Shown piece by piece: positions 18,963-28,386 of a DNA stretch of 64,000 bases (positions within the stretch are counted from its first letter, which is position 1; each line of letters begins with the position of its first letter). The stretch comes from CAUTUX01 sp963542015 (GTDB taxonomy: Bacteria > Bacillota > Clostridia > Christensenellales > CAG-917). The translations under genes were made by a program, and so were the position numbers. The notes under the pieces were generated by a model that was given only the letters and a program-made list of their open reading frames with translations, ran no database searches and was not told the DNA's origin. The stretch is taken from NCBI GenBank assembly GCA_963542015.1, contig CAUTUX010000003.1:31950-95949 (forward strand), in the 5' to 3' direction.

Positions 18963-19118
18963 TCCCCTACGCAATCGTGTAAGCTGGGAATGATCTCAAT
19001 TCGTACCTGAATTAGATTACACTACAGGTTCAAATAAAGATTTTTCCTAGTCGTGCGGACATTTTGCCGTGCAGTTGCGGTAGCAACATTAAGGCTTACA
19101 AGATTGTGAGCTTTTTTT
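18963..19118 (+). ncRNA. Candidate structured non-coding RNA, class unknown
   Basis: Within the 398-nt gap before the helicase gene, a long closing stem forms between 18970-18984 and 19094-19108 (15 bp with one mismatch). Inside it, GGGAA/ATCT at 18986-18996 pairs with AGAT/TTCC at 19038-19047 around an ACCTG/CAGGT helix, and a perfect hairpin GTTGC-GGTA-GCAAC lies at 19074-19087. The stem is followed by seven T on the plus strand (19112-19118), which resembles a terminator and sets the orientation. The T run overlaps the convergent helicase stop. It fits no class I can name (not tmRNA, SRP, RNase P or a known riboswitch). The rest of the gap (18755-18962) shows nothing clear. Confidence 0.5.
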
Positions 19119-22100
19119 ATGCCCAACTATTATATTTATATTTGTTGTTTTCTGCATTCGTAGAAAGCTTCATTATTATGTCGCATAAAGTAATGTAATC
19201 TTTTGCGTCCTCATTTTTAACAGCACAAATTTCAATGCCCTTGGCTTTGCAAATTTCCACTTTATGCTTATCTCTTTTGATAGTTGCCTCGTCATAATAA
19301 TGTTCTGGTCCATTTAGTTCTATACATATTTTAGGTTCTTTTTCTTTATTATAAAGTATGATATCGAACTCTTGTTGCTCTTTCTGCATGTTTTCATCAT
19401 CCTTAAAGAGATCTGCAACATTAACATTTCGTTTTACGAAATAATCGGGATTGCATGTACAAAACTGTTTCAATGTTGCATAGAATTTGTCCTCATTAAT
19501 ACTTCCATTTGATTTCCCTATTTTCTCATGTTGATATTCATTACCCTTTTCGCAATTTCCATTTTTCTTGATATATTCAACAAGCCTATCAAGATAATTA
19601 ACTTTTCCACTTTTATTCTTCAACGCCTCTTGAGCCTCAAGATCAATATAAATTATTAGTTTTTTCTTTGCTCTTGTTATTGCAACATTATTAAGTTCCT
19701 TACTGGTAGCAAGCCATTCGTATGCACTGCGTGTTGTTTTCTTTGAAATCGACATGGATAACAACACTACATCTTCTTCGCCACCTTGCACTTCATGAAT
19801 AGTCTTACACACGACATCACTAATACCCTCTCTTTTTAACAACTTATTAATATGATTTTTTTGATTTCTAAATGGCGTGATAATTAGGGCTTTAGATATT
19901 TGATTTCGTTTAATATCGTCAACAATGTTTTGTGCTTCATCAATAGATAAATTATTTTCAACGGATGTACCCTTATTATCAATATTAACAATTCCTATTT
20001 CTCCATCGTCACTCACATAAGATAAATCCAATTGGTTTTGATAAAACATTTCATTTGAAAAACCAATTATTTTTTTACAACAACGATAATGGTATTTTAA
20101 TAGAATATATTTAGAGAGCCCATCATTCTTTCTCATTAGATTTAAAATTGAATTATCTTTAAAATCAAAATTGTCTAAAATATTGTATTTCTTTTTTAAT
20201 TTTTTGTTCAATCTTGTACTTATTGAAGTAATAGGAGAAAGCTGATTTTCATCTCCAACTAAAAGTAATGATTTTGCCTTTGCAATGGGCAACAATGCTA
20301 TTGCGGGTTGGCACTGACTCGCTTCATCCATTATTACCAAGTCAAACATAAATTTTGGGGTTCCTATCGTTTGCGACGATTGATTTGTTGTACAGATGAT
20401 AGGGAAAACGGCTGTAAGTAGTCGCATATTATATTCATCATTTATCCAATCTTTAAAATCTCTTATTCGTTCATCTGAATCTGGTTGTTTGCATATGCTG
20501 ATTAGCCGAGCATACTCGGGTTCTTTTAATTTGTTAATATATTCAAGTGACTTAAAAAATAAATAACTTTCTAATGTGGCGTTTGTTTTTATTGAGCGGA
20601 TTAGACTGCCAATTTCTTCATTTTTAATTGCTTTTTTGTCCGCAATTTTATCCATCTGAGCGTCTATTTGTTTTTCAATCACTCCTTGTTTTGTGTATGG
20701 GAATATTGTGCGTAGTTTTTTTATTCTGCCAATATTCTCTATTGTTTCTTCTAAGATTTCTTGCTCATTCAGTCTCTTGATTAACTCACAATTTTCAATG
20801 TCATTTTGTTTTTTGATGCTTTTGAGCACTTCAGGAATTGGTTTTTTATGATAGCTGTAATCATACATCTGCGATATAAATTGTATTGCGTCTTTCAGCA
20901 CATCCTTTTTCCCAAGTCTTAGAATCGGAAAAGGTATATTTTGATCCTTATATCTTAGCTTTCCTTGGCTATGTTGATCATATCGCAACTGGTTAGCAAT
21001 TCCATCAACGGGATTGTTGTTAGCAGAACACACCAATACTGTCTTATCATTATAAAACGCACTTAATATTACATTTATTATTGTTTGTGTTTTTCCTGTT
21101 CCTGGAGGTCCCTGAACAAATGTAACTGGGTTTTTCATTGCATTATATATAACTCTCATCTGCGAGGTGTTAACTTTTTTATCCAATATCATAATTGAAG
21201 GTTCTATTATTTTATCTTCTTGATGTCTCATTCCAAAAAATGATTTGAGAGGTTTTGGTAAAGTATCACTTTGAATCTTTTCTTCTATTGTTCTATACGT
21301 TACTGAAAGGTCCGCTTTATTACAATCCTCAAGAATCATTATCTTAGGTTGTGTATCAATTTTAACTTGTTTACAGTTATCTTTAATATCCAGTGCTTCT
21401 TGTACAATCCTAATCCTTGTTTCTACATCTTCGTTTAAAAAATCTTCAATATGCATATTAATACTTTCTAAGATAGAAGTTGTTTTTGGAGTGTCATACA
21501 ACCCACTTATCACCGTCGTATTAAATGAAATTCTATCGTCACATTCAAGACTTTTTTCTTTCGGGTTGAATGTAACCTTATAGTATGTTAATACATATAA
21601 TTTGCCATTTACTTCCAATGATAATTCATTTATACCTAGTAAACAGTTCTTAAATTCTCTGTTGTTTCCTTTATGATAGTTATATATATGTTCAACTAAT
21701 TGTTTCGCTTGCTCATCATTTAATTTATACTTTTGCTGATTTTTTAATGTAGAAATATCTATACCCTCAATCATAATGGCATTCTTTTGGGATAAGTCAA
21801 TATCCATGCGATAGCATTCTCTGTAATAATTCAACACGCCTTTCCCGTTATTATAACTATTCAGCCAAGTACATTCTTCTAATGTCTCTATTAGCTCTGA
21901 TGAGACTTCACGAGGGGTGATGAATTCACAAATTTCTACTTTTTGAATCTTTTCGAAATAGATTGTACAATTTGTTTTAATTTCATTCTTTATGTTTAAT
22001 TCTGTTGCTGCGAAACTTTTCTGTTCAACATTGATATTATTTATAAATATCCAAAATTTAGTATTTTCATTCTTCGCATTTTTATAATCAACAAATAACC

Positions 22101-22158
22101 AACGACCTTCTCTGACGGCTTGTGCAATTAATTCTGTTTTGGCACTTTCCTGTTCCAC
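19117..22158 (-). CDS. SF1 helicase with C-terminal nuclease-like domain (possible defence protein)
   Basis: Large protein of 1013 residues. N-terminal part (1-330) has no recognised domain. The SF1 core starts near 340 with FVQGPPGTGKTQT (Walker A) and continues with LVIMDEASQCQPA (DEAx box), VGDENQLSPI, and NNVAITRAKKKLIIYID (motif VI). This resembles the UPF1/Dna2-like AAA_11/AAA_12 group. Residues about 890-1000 contain FDIILYNK and CIELNGPEHY followed by a conserved Lys, similar to a PD-(D/E)XK or DUF2726-type nuclease. The start GTG at 22158 is chosen because GGAG lies 6 nt upstream; the TTG at 22170 would use no such site. It sits next to the 3' end of tRNA-Arg with no obvious promoter. 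Confidence 0.8.
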   Translation of the reverse strand: MEQESAKTELIAQAVREGRWLFVDYKNAKNENTKFWIFINNINVEQKSFAATELNIKNEIKTNCTIYFEKIQKVEICEFITPREVSSELIETLEECTWLNSYNNGKGVLNYYRECYRMDIDLSQKNAIMIEGIDISTLKNQQKYKLNDEQAKQLVEHIYNYHKGNNREFKNCLLGINELSLEVNGKLYVLTYYKVTFNPKEKSLECDDRISFNTTVISGLYDTPKTTSILESINMHIEDFLNEDVETRIRIVQEALDIKDNCKQVKIDTQPKIMILEDCNKADLSVTYRTIEEKIQSDTLPKPLKSFFGMRHQEDKIIEPSIMILDKKVNTSQMRVIYNAMKNPVTFVQGPPGTGKTQTIINVILSAFYNDKTVLVCSANNNPVDGIANQLRYDQHSQGKLRYKDQNIPFPILRLGKKDVLKDAIQFISQMYDYSYHKKPIPEVLKSIKKQNDIENCELIKRLNEQEILEETIENIGRIKKLRTIFPYTKQGVIEKQIDAQMDKIADKKAIKNEEIGSLIRSIKTNATLESYLFFKSLEYINKLKEPEYARLISICKQPDSDERIRDFKDWINDEYNMRLLTAVFPIICTTNQSSQTIGTPKFMFDLVIMDEASQCQPAIALLPIAKAKSLLLVGDENQLSPITSISTRLNKKLKKKYNILDNFDFKDNSILNLMRKNDGLSKYILLKYHYRCCKKIIGFSNEMFYQNQLDLSYVSDDGEIGIVNIDNKGTSVENNLSIDEAQNIVDDIKRNQISKALIITPFRNQKNHINKLLKREGISDVVCKTIHEVQGGEEDVVLLSMSISKKTTRSAYEWLATSKELNNVAITRAKKKLIIYIDLEAQEALKNKSGKVNYLDRLVEYIKKNGNCEKGNEYQHEKIGKSNGSINEDKFYATLKQFCTCNPDYFVKRNVNVADLFKDDENMQKEQQEFDIILYNKEKEPKICIELNGPEHYYDEATIKRDKHKVEICKAKGIEICAVKNEDAKDYITLCDIIMKLSTNAENNKYKYNSWA

Positions 22159-22186
22159 TATAATCTCCAATGGCTATTATTTTATT

Positions 22187-22261
22187 TGGCACTCCCGACG
22201 GGAATCGAACCCATAACGGTCCCTTAGGAGGGGACTGTTATATCCATTTAACTACGGAAGC
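22187..22261 (-). tRNA. tRNA-Arg (anticodon CCU), CCA encoded
   Basis: The minus strand folds as a full cloverleaf. The acceptor stem pairs GCTTCCG with CGGGAGT (two G-U pairs). The anticodon stem is GTCCC/GGGAC with loop CTCCTAA, so the anticodon is CCT. The T arm is ATGGG-TTCGATT-CCCGT. Discriminator G is followed by an encoded CCA at 22189-22187. Its first base directly abuts the stop codon of the HAD gene, so it is probably processed from a transcript shared with upstream genes. Confidence 0.93.
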
Positions 22262-23074
22262 TTATATATATGATTTTCGCACAGCAGAGATTATAGCTTT
22301 CTTTACAGTCATTTCTAACGAACTTCCATCAGTATAATCTGCTTTAACATAACTGTCTATTCGTTTGTCGCCAAGCAGTTTTCTTTCAAGCGTCTTGTTA
22401 TATTCTCCATAAACACCAATAGATGTACCCCCAGATTTTTTTATTAATGTCATGCATGGAACATCAGTATCACTATCTCCAATGTATATAAAATTTGTTA
22501 GTGGCACATTGTAGTCATTATGATCCATGTTGTCATTAACAGAATTATCCAGTTCGTCAAAGACCCCCTTTGATATCCTAAATACATATTGTGTTTTGTT
22601 TGTATAATTTATTGCCCAGCTGGGCCATACGGCTTCTTCCTTTTTATAATAAAATGCTGAGGCATATATTTTATCAAAATATTTACTAATACTAGTTGCT
22701 TCAATAATTTCTTTTAGTCCTGATGAAATAATATAGTGCTGTATTTCGATGCTGTTACTTTCACCATAATCATTAATTCTTTCAAACCAAGTATCCACGC
22801 CATCAAAAAATTTAATTTTTTTTCCAAGTGATTCTAAATATGGCTTTGTAATTTTAAATCCGTTTTCTTTTGCCATTTCTATCATTTTATACATATACCC
22901 AAGATTGTTTTCTATTTTATTCGCAATAGAAAATTTATTTATTTCATTCCAAAATTCTGATGAAGATTGGTACCCAACATCATTAGAAAACCCTTGTACC
23001 TGCATTTCAACGGGGGTTAATGTCTTATCAAAATCATAACAGATTGCTATTCTGTTTTTATTTGGATATATCAT
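22262..23074 (-). CDS. HAD-superfamily hydrolase (phosphoserine phosphatase-like)
   Basis: 270 residues. The catalytic motif I is CYDFDKTLTP (about residues 12-21), motif II is the Ser in YIISSGLKEI, and motif III/IV is YIGDSDTDVP. A helical cap lies between motifs I and II. It therefore hydrolyses a phosphate ester in the cytoplasm; the substrate is unknown. It overlaps the GH3 gene by 4 nt, and tRNA-Arg follows its stop directly. Confidence 0.85.
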   Translation of the reverse strand: MIYPNKNRIAICYDFDKTLTPVEMQVQGFSNDVGYQSSSEFWNEINKFSIANKIENNLGYMYKMIEMAKENGFKITKPYLESLGKKIKFFDGVDTWFERINDYGESNSIEIQHYIISSGLKEIIEATSISKYFDKIYASAFYYKKEEAVWPSWAINYTNKTQYVFRISKGVFDELDNSVNDNMDHNDYNVPLTNFIYIGDSDTDVPCMTLIKKSGGTSIGVYGEYNKTLERKLLGDKRIDSYVKADYTDGSSLEMTVKKAIISAVRKSYI

Positions 23075-25533
23075 CTTTTTTCTGTTTTCTTTTTTTCTTT
23101 GGCTTTCTTTATCTTTGCATTTAATATTCTAAATCCAGACTGAATAAGTCCCACAAAGATTAATGTAAAGCCTATAATTCTTACTCTGTTGCCCCATAGG
23201 CATAACCCCTTTGCAACATTTTCATGTAACAAACCAGCTGATGTCCCATTTAACGCTCTCAATGGCTGTTCCCATAATCCTTGGCGGAGAACAAGCTTTG
23301 TTGTGAAATCAGCATTCGGAATTGCCTTCTCAATAACCTTTGGTGCTGCCGAAAGAATAATCTTCCCAAACAGTGTCTTGCTCAAATCTCCCAAAGTAGA
23401 TGACATTGTAAACTCTCCTCTCTTATACTTTGTGTTTTTAGGAAGTTCATTTCCATACAATTCTATAAAGTCTTTGTCTGGAATTTCTTTTGCATTTTTT
23501 AAATCATAATAAACGCTTCCAGAATCGAGAATATCACTTTTTACTGGTTCTGAATATGTGTTCAATTCAATCTCTTTTTTCAAAACAATGTCTCGAGATG
23601 ATTTTCCAATTTGAATTTCATATTTTCCATTTAATGAAATAAATTTCCCTTCCGTTTTGCTGTAGTATGCAAATGCTCTATCATCAAGTTCAATGTGTAC
23701 ATCAACGCTTTCTCCAGCCTTTATAAATACTTTATCAAATCCTTTCAAATCCTTTTTGCATTTCAAAATCTTTGAATCTATCGCTCTTACATATACCTGA
23801 GGAATTTCATATGCGTCCACTTCACCCTTGTTTTTAATTTTAAATGATATTTTTAATCCCTCTATTTTTAAATCTGAATAATCAAATGTTGTATATGTCA
23901 ATCCATGTCCAAATGGAAATCTTACTTCTTTCTCCGCTGCATCATAATATCTATATCCAACGAATAACCCCTCTCTGTATTCAACTGTTCTTGGTCCCAT
24001 TGGAAAATACTTATGAACGATGTTATCTTCATATGATATCGGGTATGTTTCTGTTAATTTTCCAGATGGGGATTTTTTCCCATAAATTATATTGTATAGA
24101 GCTTCACCAACAGCTTCTCCACCTAATGAAGCATTCAATATTGACTTAACCTTTTCTGCCCATGGAAGTTCAACTGCAGATCCACCAAGAAGTACAACTG
24201 TAGCATTTGGGCATTTTTCAATAACTGCCTCGACCAATTTGTTGTGCGATGTTGGCAATTTCATATCTTTCCTATCCATTGCCTCGGCTTCAAAACTCGC
24301 TGGTAACCCAACAAATAACACCACCTGTTTCTTTGAGGATGCTGCGTTCAATGCCTTTGCTAATTCTTCTTCATTGAGTTCTTCTTCATTTTCTTTATAA
24401 ACTGGATAATATTCATATTTGCATTTTTTATTATCAAGTGCATCTATAAAATTAACTACTTTTATTGGATTAATCTGTGATGATCCAGCTCCTTGATATC
24501 TAATATTTTTAGCCATTTCGCCAATAACTACTATTTCTTTATCTTCATTGAATGGCAATATTTTTTCATCATTTTTTAAAAGTACAAATCCCTCTTCAGC
24601 AACTTCTCTGGCTACTTCGTGTGCCTTATCATATGAACACTCAACTATATGGTTTCTATCATCTGCAATTTTTAATGCCCACTCAATTATGTTTATAACA
24701 ACATCATCAATTTCTTCAATAGTTATTTTCTTTTTTATGAGTGCCTTTTTTAATGTGTTCGTTGATACTATACCAGTAGATGGCATTTCAACATCACACT
24801 TTGCTTTAATCGCTGCTACCTTATCATTCATTGCATTCCAGTCTGTTACAACAAATCCTTTAAACCCCCATTCCTTACGCAATATCTCATCCAACAATAA
24901 CGCATTATCAGATGAATATACCCCATTAATTCTGTTGTATGAACACATGATTGAATATGGTTGTGCCTTTATCGCTTCCTCAAATGCTGGCAAATATATT
25001 TCACGAAATGTCCTTTCATCAATAACAGCTGAAATTGACTGTCTTAGTCTTTCTTGGTTGTTTGCTGCAAAATGCTTTACACATGCTCCTGCGTGCATGC
25101 TTTGAACCCCTTCAATATATGAGCGTGCCAACTTTCCTGCAAGATATGGATCTTCAGAAAAGTATTCAAAGTTTCTTCCGCACAACGCATCTCTCTTAAT
25201 ATTTGTTCCTGGTCCTAAAATGATATCTATTCCTTGATCCTTTGTTTGCTTTGCCAGCTCTTCACCAAGTTTTTTTATAAGCTTTAAATTCCATGTTGAT
25301 GCCATACAAACTGCTGGCGGAAATGCGGTCGCTGGATATGAAGCTTTTAAAGCGACTGCTTCATCATCTTCGTTTTCTTTACGTACCCCGTGAGGACCAT
25401 CTGCAAATACAATATTATTTAACCCCTTTTCCTTCACTTCCAGTGTATGCCAGTAGTCTACACCTGTCGTGAGGTCTAATTTTTCCTTTACTGTCAATTT
25501 TTGTAAAATTTCTCTTGCCTGTTCTGAATACAT
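23071..25533 (-). CDS. Glycoside hydrolase family 3 beta-glucosidase-like enzyme with C-terminal membrane anchor
   Basis: 820 residues in the GH3 layout: N-terminal barrel with FADGPHGVR, CVKHFAANNQE, and nucleophile Asp in FVVTDWNAM; the alpha/beta sandwich domain with GEMAKNIRYQGAGSSQINP; and a fibronectin III-like C-terminal domain (FPFGHGLTYTTFDYS). No signal peptide is seen. The last 40 residues hold one hydrophobic segment (IIGFTLIFVGLIQSGF) and a very basic tail, which is unusual for GH3 and suggests membrane attachment, probably facing the cytoplasm. RBS GAGGGGAG is 1-4 nt from the ATG. Confidence 0.9.
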   Translation of the reverse strand: MYSEQAREILQKLTVKEKLDLTTGVDYWHTLEVKEKGLNNIVFADGPHGVRKENEDDEAVALKASYPATAFPPAVCMASTWNLKLIKKLGEELAKQTKDQGIDIILGPGTNIKRDALCGRNFEYFSEDPYLAGKLARSYIEGVQSMHAGACVKHFAANNQERLRQSISAVIDERTFREIYLPAFEEAIKAQPYSIMCSYNRINGVYSSDNALLLDEILRKEWGFKGFVVTDWNAMNDKVAAIKAKCDVEMPSTGIVSTNTLKKALIKKKITIEEIDDVVINIIEWALKIADDRNHIVECSYDKAHEVAREVAEEGFVLLKNDEKILPFNEDKEIVVIGEMAKNIRYQGAGSSQINPIKVVNFIDALDNKKCKYEYYPVYKENEEELNEEELAKALNAASSKKQVVLFVGLPASFEAEAMDRKDMKLPTSHNKLVEAVIEKCPNATVVLLGGSAVELPWAEKVKSILNASLGGEAVGEALYNIIYGKKSPSGKLTETYPISYEDNIVHKYFPMGPRTVEYREGLFVGYRYYDAAEKEVRFPFGHGLTYTTFDYSDLKIEGLKISFKIKNKGEVDAYEIPQVYVRAIDSKILKCKKDLKGFDKVFIKAGESVDVHIELDDRAFAYYSKTEGKFISLNGKYEIQIGKSSRDIVLKKEIELNTYSEPVKSDILDSGSVYYDLKNAKEIPDKDFIELYGNELPKNTKYKRGEFTMSSTLGDLSKTLFGKIILSAAPKVIEKAIPNADFTTKLVLRQGLWEQPLRALNGTSAGLLHENVAKGLCLWGNRVRIIGFTLIFVGLIQSGFRILNAKIKKAKEKKKTEKR

Positions 25534-25797
25534 TCTCCCCTCTCAAAAATTATATTATATATATTAATATTAAATATGAATTATTTCAATGCACCCTAGG
25601 TTTGGATTTAACTGCTTTAAGTAATACTTTTTAAATGTGAAGGCTGTTTTCTTCACTCTTAACCCCACATTTATTAGGGTTCCACCAAGCTTTATGGTGT
25701 TATGGCTTTAGTGTATATAGACCTCTTTTAGCTAACTTTTGTATATGGACTAAATACTGCACTTTAATATACAATTAAAAGAAGTTGGAGACGAAAT

Positions 25798-26175
25798 ATG
25801 AAAATTGCACTAATAGCACATGATAAGAAAAAAGATGATATCATACAGCTCGCAAAAGATAACTATGATATTTTGAGTAAGCACACATTATACGCTACTG
25901 GAACCACTGGTGCTTTAATTGCCCAAGATACTGGATTAAAAATTATACGTATGAAAAGTGGTCCTCTTGGAGGTGATCAACAAATTGGTTCAATGATAGC
26001 GGATGGAAAAATTGACGCCGTTATATTTTTGCGTGATCCTCTAACATCTCAACCACATGAGCCAGATGTATCTGCTCTGTTAAGATTATGTGATGTTAAG
26101 TCAATCCCATTAGCTACAAATCTTTCTTCCGCAAAGTACCTGCTTCACGCAATTAAGGATGAATTATATAAATGA
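25798..26175 (+). CDS. mgsA: Methylglyoxal synthase
   Basis: Converts dihydroxyacetone phosphate to methylglyoxal and phosphate, a bypass of lower glycolysis when phosphate is scarce. The 125 residues include LIAHDKKKDD, the phosphate-binding ATGTTGALI and the signature SGPLGGDQQIG with catalytic Asp. TTGGAG lies 9 nt before the ATG. It overlaps rex by 4 nt, so a redox sensor is co-expressed with this glycolytic bypass. Confidence 0.95.
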   Translation: MKIALIAHDKKKDDIIQLAKDNYDILSKHTLYATGTTGALIAQDTGLKIIRMKSGPLGGDQQIGSMIADGKIDAVIFLRDPLTSQPHEPDVSALLRLCDVKSIPLATNLSSAKYLLHAIKDELYK

Positions 26176-26807
26176 AAAATATCGATGAAGTTTCAAATGC
26201 AACTCTATTAAGATTGCCTCGCTATTTGAAATTTCTGCAAAACTTAGATAAGAAAAATGTACAGTTTGTATCATCCTCAGATATCGCTGATGGTCTCGCA
26301 TTAAATGCTGTACAAGTCAGAAAAGATCTTGCTGTTGTTTCCATTACTGGAGGCAAACCAAAGGTGGGTTTTGACATTAAGGAACTCATTGCAGATATTG
26401 AGTCTTTTTTAGAGTATGACAATACGCATGACGCAATAATTGTTGGTGTTGGAGCTCTCGGAAAAGCGTTCCTAGGGTATAAGGGTTTTGACAAATATGG
26501 TCTAAATATCGTTGCTGGATTTGATGTCAATCCAGATATTTGCGGTACGAATATAAGTTCAAAGCCTGTGCTTGATATATCTAAATTAAAAGATTATGTT
26601 CAACGCCTAAATATAAAGATAGGTATTATTGCCACTCCCAATAAGTTTGCACAGTCAACTGTTGATCTCTTAATTGATTCAGGCATCAAGGCTATTTGGA
26701 ATTTTGCCAATACACATATTGATGTTCCCAATGGTATAGAATTAAAAAACGAAGATCTTGCTGCATCTCTTGCGTTACTCAGCATTAAATTAAAAAGCGG
26801 TCATTAA
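26172..26807 (+). CDS. rex: Redox-sensing transcriptional repressor Rex
   Basis: 211 residues. N-terminal winged helix (LLRLPRYLKFLQNL, LNAVQVRKDLA) and C-terminal Rossmann domain with IVGVGALGKAFLGY and FDVNPDICG. Rex senses the NADH/NAD+ ratio and represses fermentation genes in Bacillota. The start overlaps mgsA by 4 nt with an AAGGATG region upstream. The end overlaps the convergent SCIFF maturase gene by 4 nt. Confidence 0.95.
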   Translation: MKNIDEVSNATLLRLPRYLKFLQNLDKKNVQFVSSSDIADGLALNAVQVRKDLAVVSITGGKPKVGFDIKELIADIESFLEYDNTHDAIIVGVGALGKAFLGYKGFDKYGLNIVAGFDVNPDICGTNISSKPVLDISKLKDYVQRLNIKIGIIATPNKFAQSTVDLLIDSGIKAIWNFANTHIDVPNGIELKNEDLAASLALLSIKLKSGH

Positions 26808-28165
26808 TTATCTAAAGAATCTGTTACCTGTATTCCTATAGCACATTCAAGTCTCTTCTTGAAAAGTTTGCATCCGAATTCATATATGCCGTTGATATCT
26901 CCGCTCTTGTGATATGCGTTCGCCATACATCCACCAGCACAAAACATTCTCGCCCAACATTCCTTGCACTCTTGTTTTGAATATACTGTTGTGTTTTTAA
27001 ATCTGTCGCAAATGTCTTTTCTTTTAATACCGTCGTAAATGTTCCCTAGTAAATAATCCTTATCATCTAGGAACTGATGACACGGATATAAATCGCCTTG
27101 CGGGGTTACAGCCACATACTCAAATCCAGCACCACACCCGATTGTCCTTTTGTATATGCATGGACCATGTTGTAGATCAAGCATGTAATGATAAAATGTA
27201 AATTCACGATTTTCTTTTTTTGCCTTTATTATTTCATTTGCCAATTTATCATACTGCTCAGCTATTAGATCAAAATCTTTTTCTTTTATCGCATATTCAG
27301 ATTTATCATCAGTGACGACTGGCTCAAGACTTAATTCCTTAAATCCCAAATCAAGCATATGTTTTATATCTTCAAAGAAATCAAGGTTGTTTGCAGTATA
27401 TGTTCCCCTAATGTAATACCCCTTATGTTCTCTTTTGTCAGCAAGCCTTTTAAAATTCTTCACTACTTTATCATAGCTTCCAGAACCAGACACACTTTTC
27501 CTAAAGTGATCATGAATGTGTTTTCTGCCGTCTAGGCTCAGCACTACATTGTGGCATTCTTTATTTAGGTAATCTATAATTTCGTCATTTATTAACATTC
27601 CATTTGTGGTTAATGTAAATCTAAAGTTTTTATTCGCATCCTTTTCAATTTTTCTAGCGTACTCAATTGTTCCCTTACATACATCCCAATTTAATAAGGG
27701 CTCACCACCAAAAAAATCAACTTCAAGATTATGTCTTCCTTTAGAATTCTCAATTAAAAAATCTATAGAACGCTTTGCTGTACTGAGACTCATAATGCAT
27801 TCCTTGCCATGATACTCACTCGCTTTTGCAAAGCAATAACTACAATTCAAATTACATGTTGTTGCCACATGTAGACACATCGCCTTTATGCTCTGAGACT
27901 TGTTTAAAATTTTACCCACATCAACAACTAGGTCTTCTGTGTATAGCTGTCTGCTTTTAATAAGATTTGTTACATAGTCATAACAGCTTTTTATTTCATC
28001 TATATTTTCATTTGGAAATTTTTCAGAAACAAGTTCGATTAACTCATTACGATCATAATTTTTATACTCTTGAATTAAAAAAAGAGCCACATCGTCAACG
28101 ACATGAACAGAAGCACTTGCAGGGTCAACTACAATTACTAAATCATTAAATTTAAAATGGTGCAT
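26804..28165 (-). CDS. Radical SAM/SPASM maturase of the SCIFF ranthipeptide
   Basis: 453 residues. An N-terminal RRE-like peptide-recognition region (1-85) is followed by the radical SAM core with CNLNCSYCFAKASEYHG and EVDFFGGEPLLN, and a C-terminal SPASM region with CGAGFEYVAVTPQGDLYPCH and CKECWARMFCAGGC binding auxiliary 4Fe-4S clusters. It installs Cys thioether links in the SCIFF peptide encoded 6 nt upstream. No Shine-Dalgarno sequence is visible before the ATG, in contrast with the strong site of the peptide gene; expression may depend on coupling. Confidence 0.95.
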   Translation of the reverse strand: MHHFKFNDLVIVVDPASASVHVVDDVALFLIQEYKNYDRNELIELVSEKFPNENIDEIKSCYDYVTNLIKSRQLYTEDLVVDVGKILNKSQSIKAMCLHVATTCNLNCSYCFAKASEYHGKECIMSLSTAKRSIDFLIENSKGRHNLEVDFFGGEPLLNWDVCKGTIEYARKIEKDANKNFRFTLTTNGMLINDEIIDYLNKECHNVVLSLDGRKHIHDHFRKSVSGSGSYDKVVKNFKRLADKREHKGYYIRGTYTANNLDFFEDIKHMLDLGFKELSLEPVVTDDKSEYAIKEKDFDLIAEQYDKLANEIIKAKKENREFTFYHYMLDLQHGPCIYKRTIGCGAGFEYVAVTPQGDLYPCHQFLDDKDYLLGNIYDGIKRKDICDRFKNTTVYSKQECKECWARMFCAGGCMANAYHKSGDINGIYEFGCKLFKKRLECAIGIQVTDSLDN

Positions 28166-28171
28166 TAAAAA

Positions 28172-28315
28172 TTATTTATTTTTATTCTCGCAATTTTGGT
28201 TTGCAACACCGCATGATGTTTTGCATGCTGACTGACATGATGTTTGGCACTCACCGCATCCGCCAGTTGTTTTTGTTGCTTCAAGATTTTTTGTTTTAAT
28301 GGTTACTATTTTCAT
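28172..28315 (-). CDS. SCIFF peptide (six cysteines in forty-five residues), ranthipeptide precursor
   Basis: Small 47-residue gene on the minus strand, starting MKIVTIKTKNLEATKTTG and ending CENKNK. Six cysteines lie at 20, 23, 27, 31, 35 and 42, with the conserved GCGECQTSCQSACKTSCG core. A GAGGAG ribosome binding site is about 7 nt upstream. The gene lies between fhs and the radical SAM maturase. SCIFF is nearly universal in Clostridia and is thioether-modified; a signalling role has been proposed for this class. Confidence 0.96.
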   Translation of the reverse strand: MKIVTIKTKNLEATKTTGGCGECQTSCQSACKTSCGVANQNCENKNK

Positions 28316-28386
28316 AATCTATAACTCCTCACTGATGTTTATACTCTATACTTTTTCTCTTTCATGTGTCAAATTCAGCATTTATT

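Noticed and set aside
18961..19110. Possible TPP riboswitch on the minus strand (GAACCTG and GCGTAGGG-like pieces)
   Set aside because: The order and spacing of the conserved TPP elements are wrong, the 3' end lacks a T run on that strand, and no thiamine gene follows.
22158..22170. TTG start of the helicase at 22170
   Set aside because: The GGAG that would serve as ribosome binding site lies inside this start; the GTG at 22158 fits the spacing.
22158..22261. tRNA-Arg as an integration site with an island beside it
   Set aside because: No integrase and no second copy of the tRNA 3' end were found, so integration is only a suggestion kept within the helicase finding.
25600..25720. Small RNA or terminator between GH3 and mgsA
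   Set aside because: Only two weak 5-bp hairpins (25661-25681 and 25683-25699) and no T run; support is too thin.
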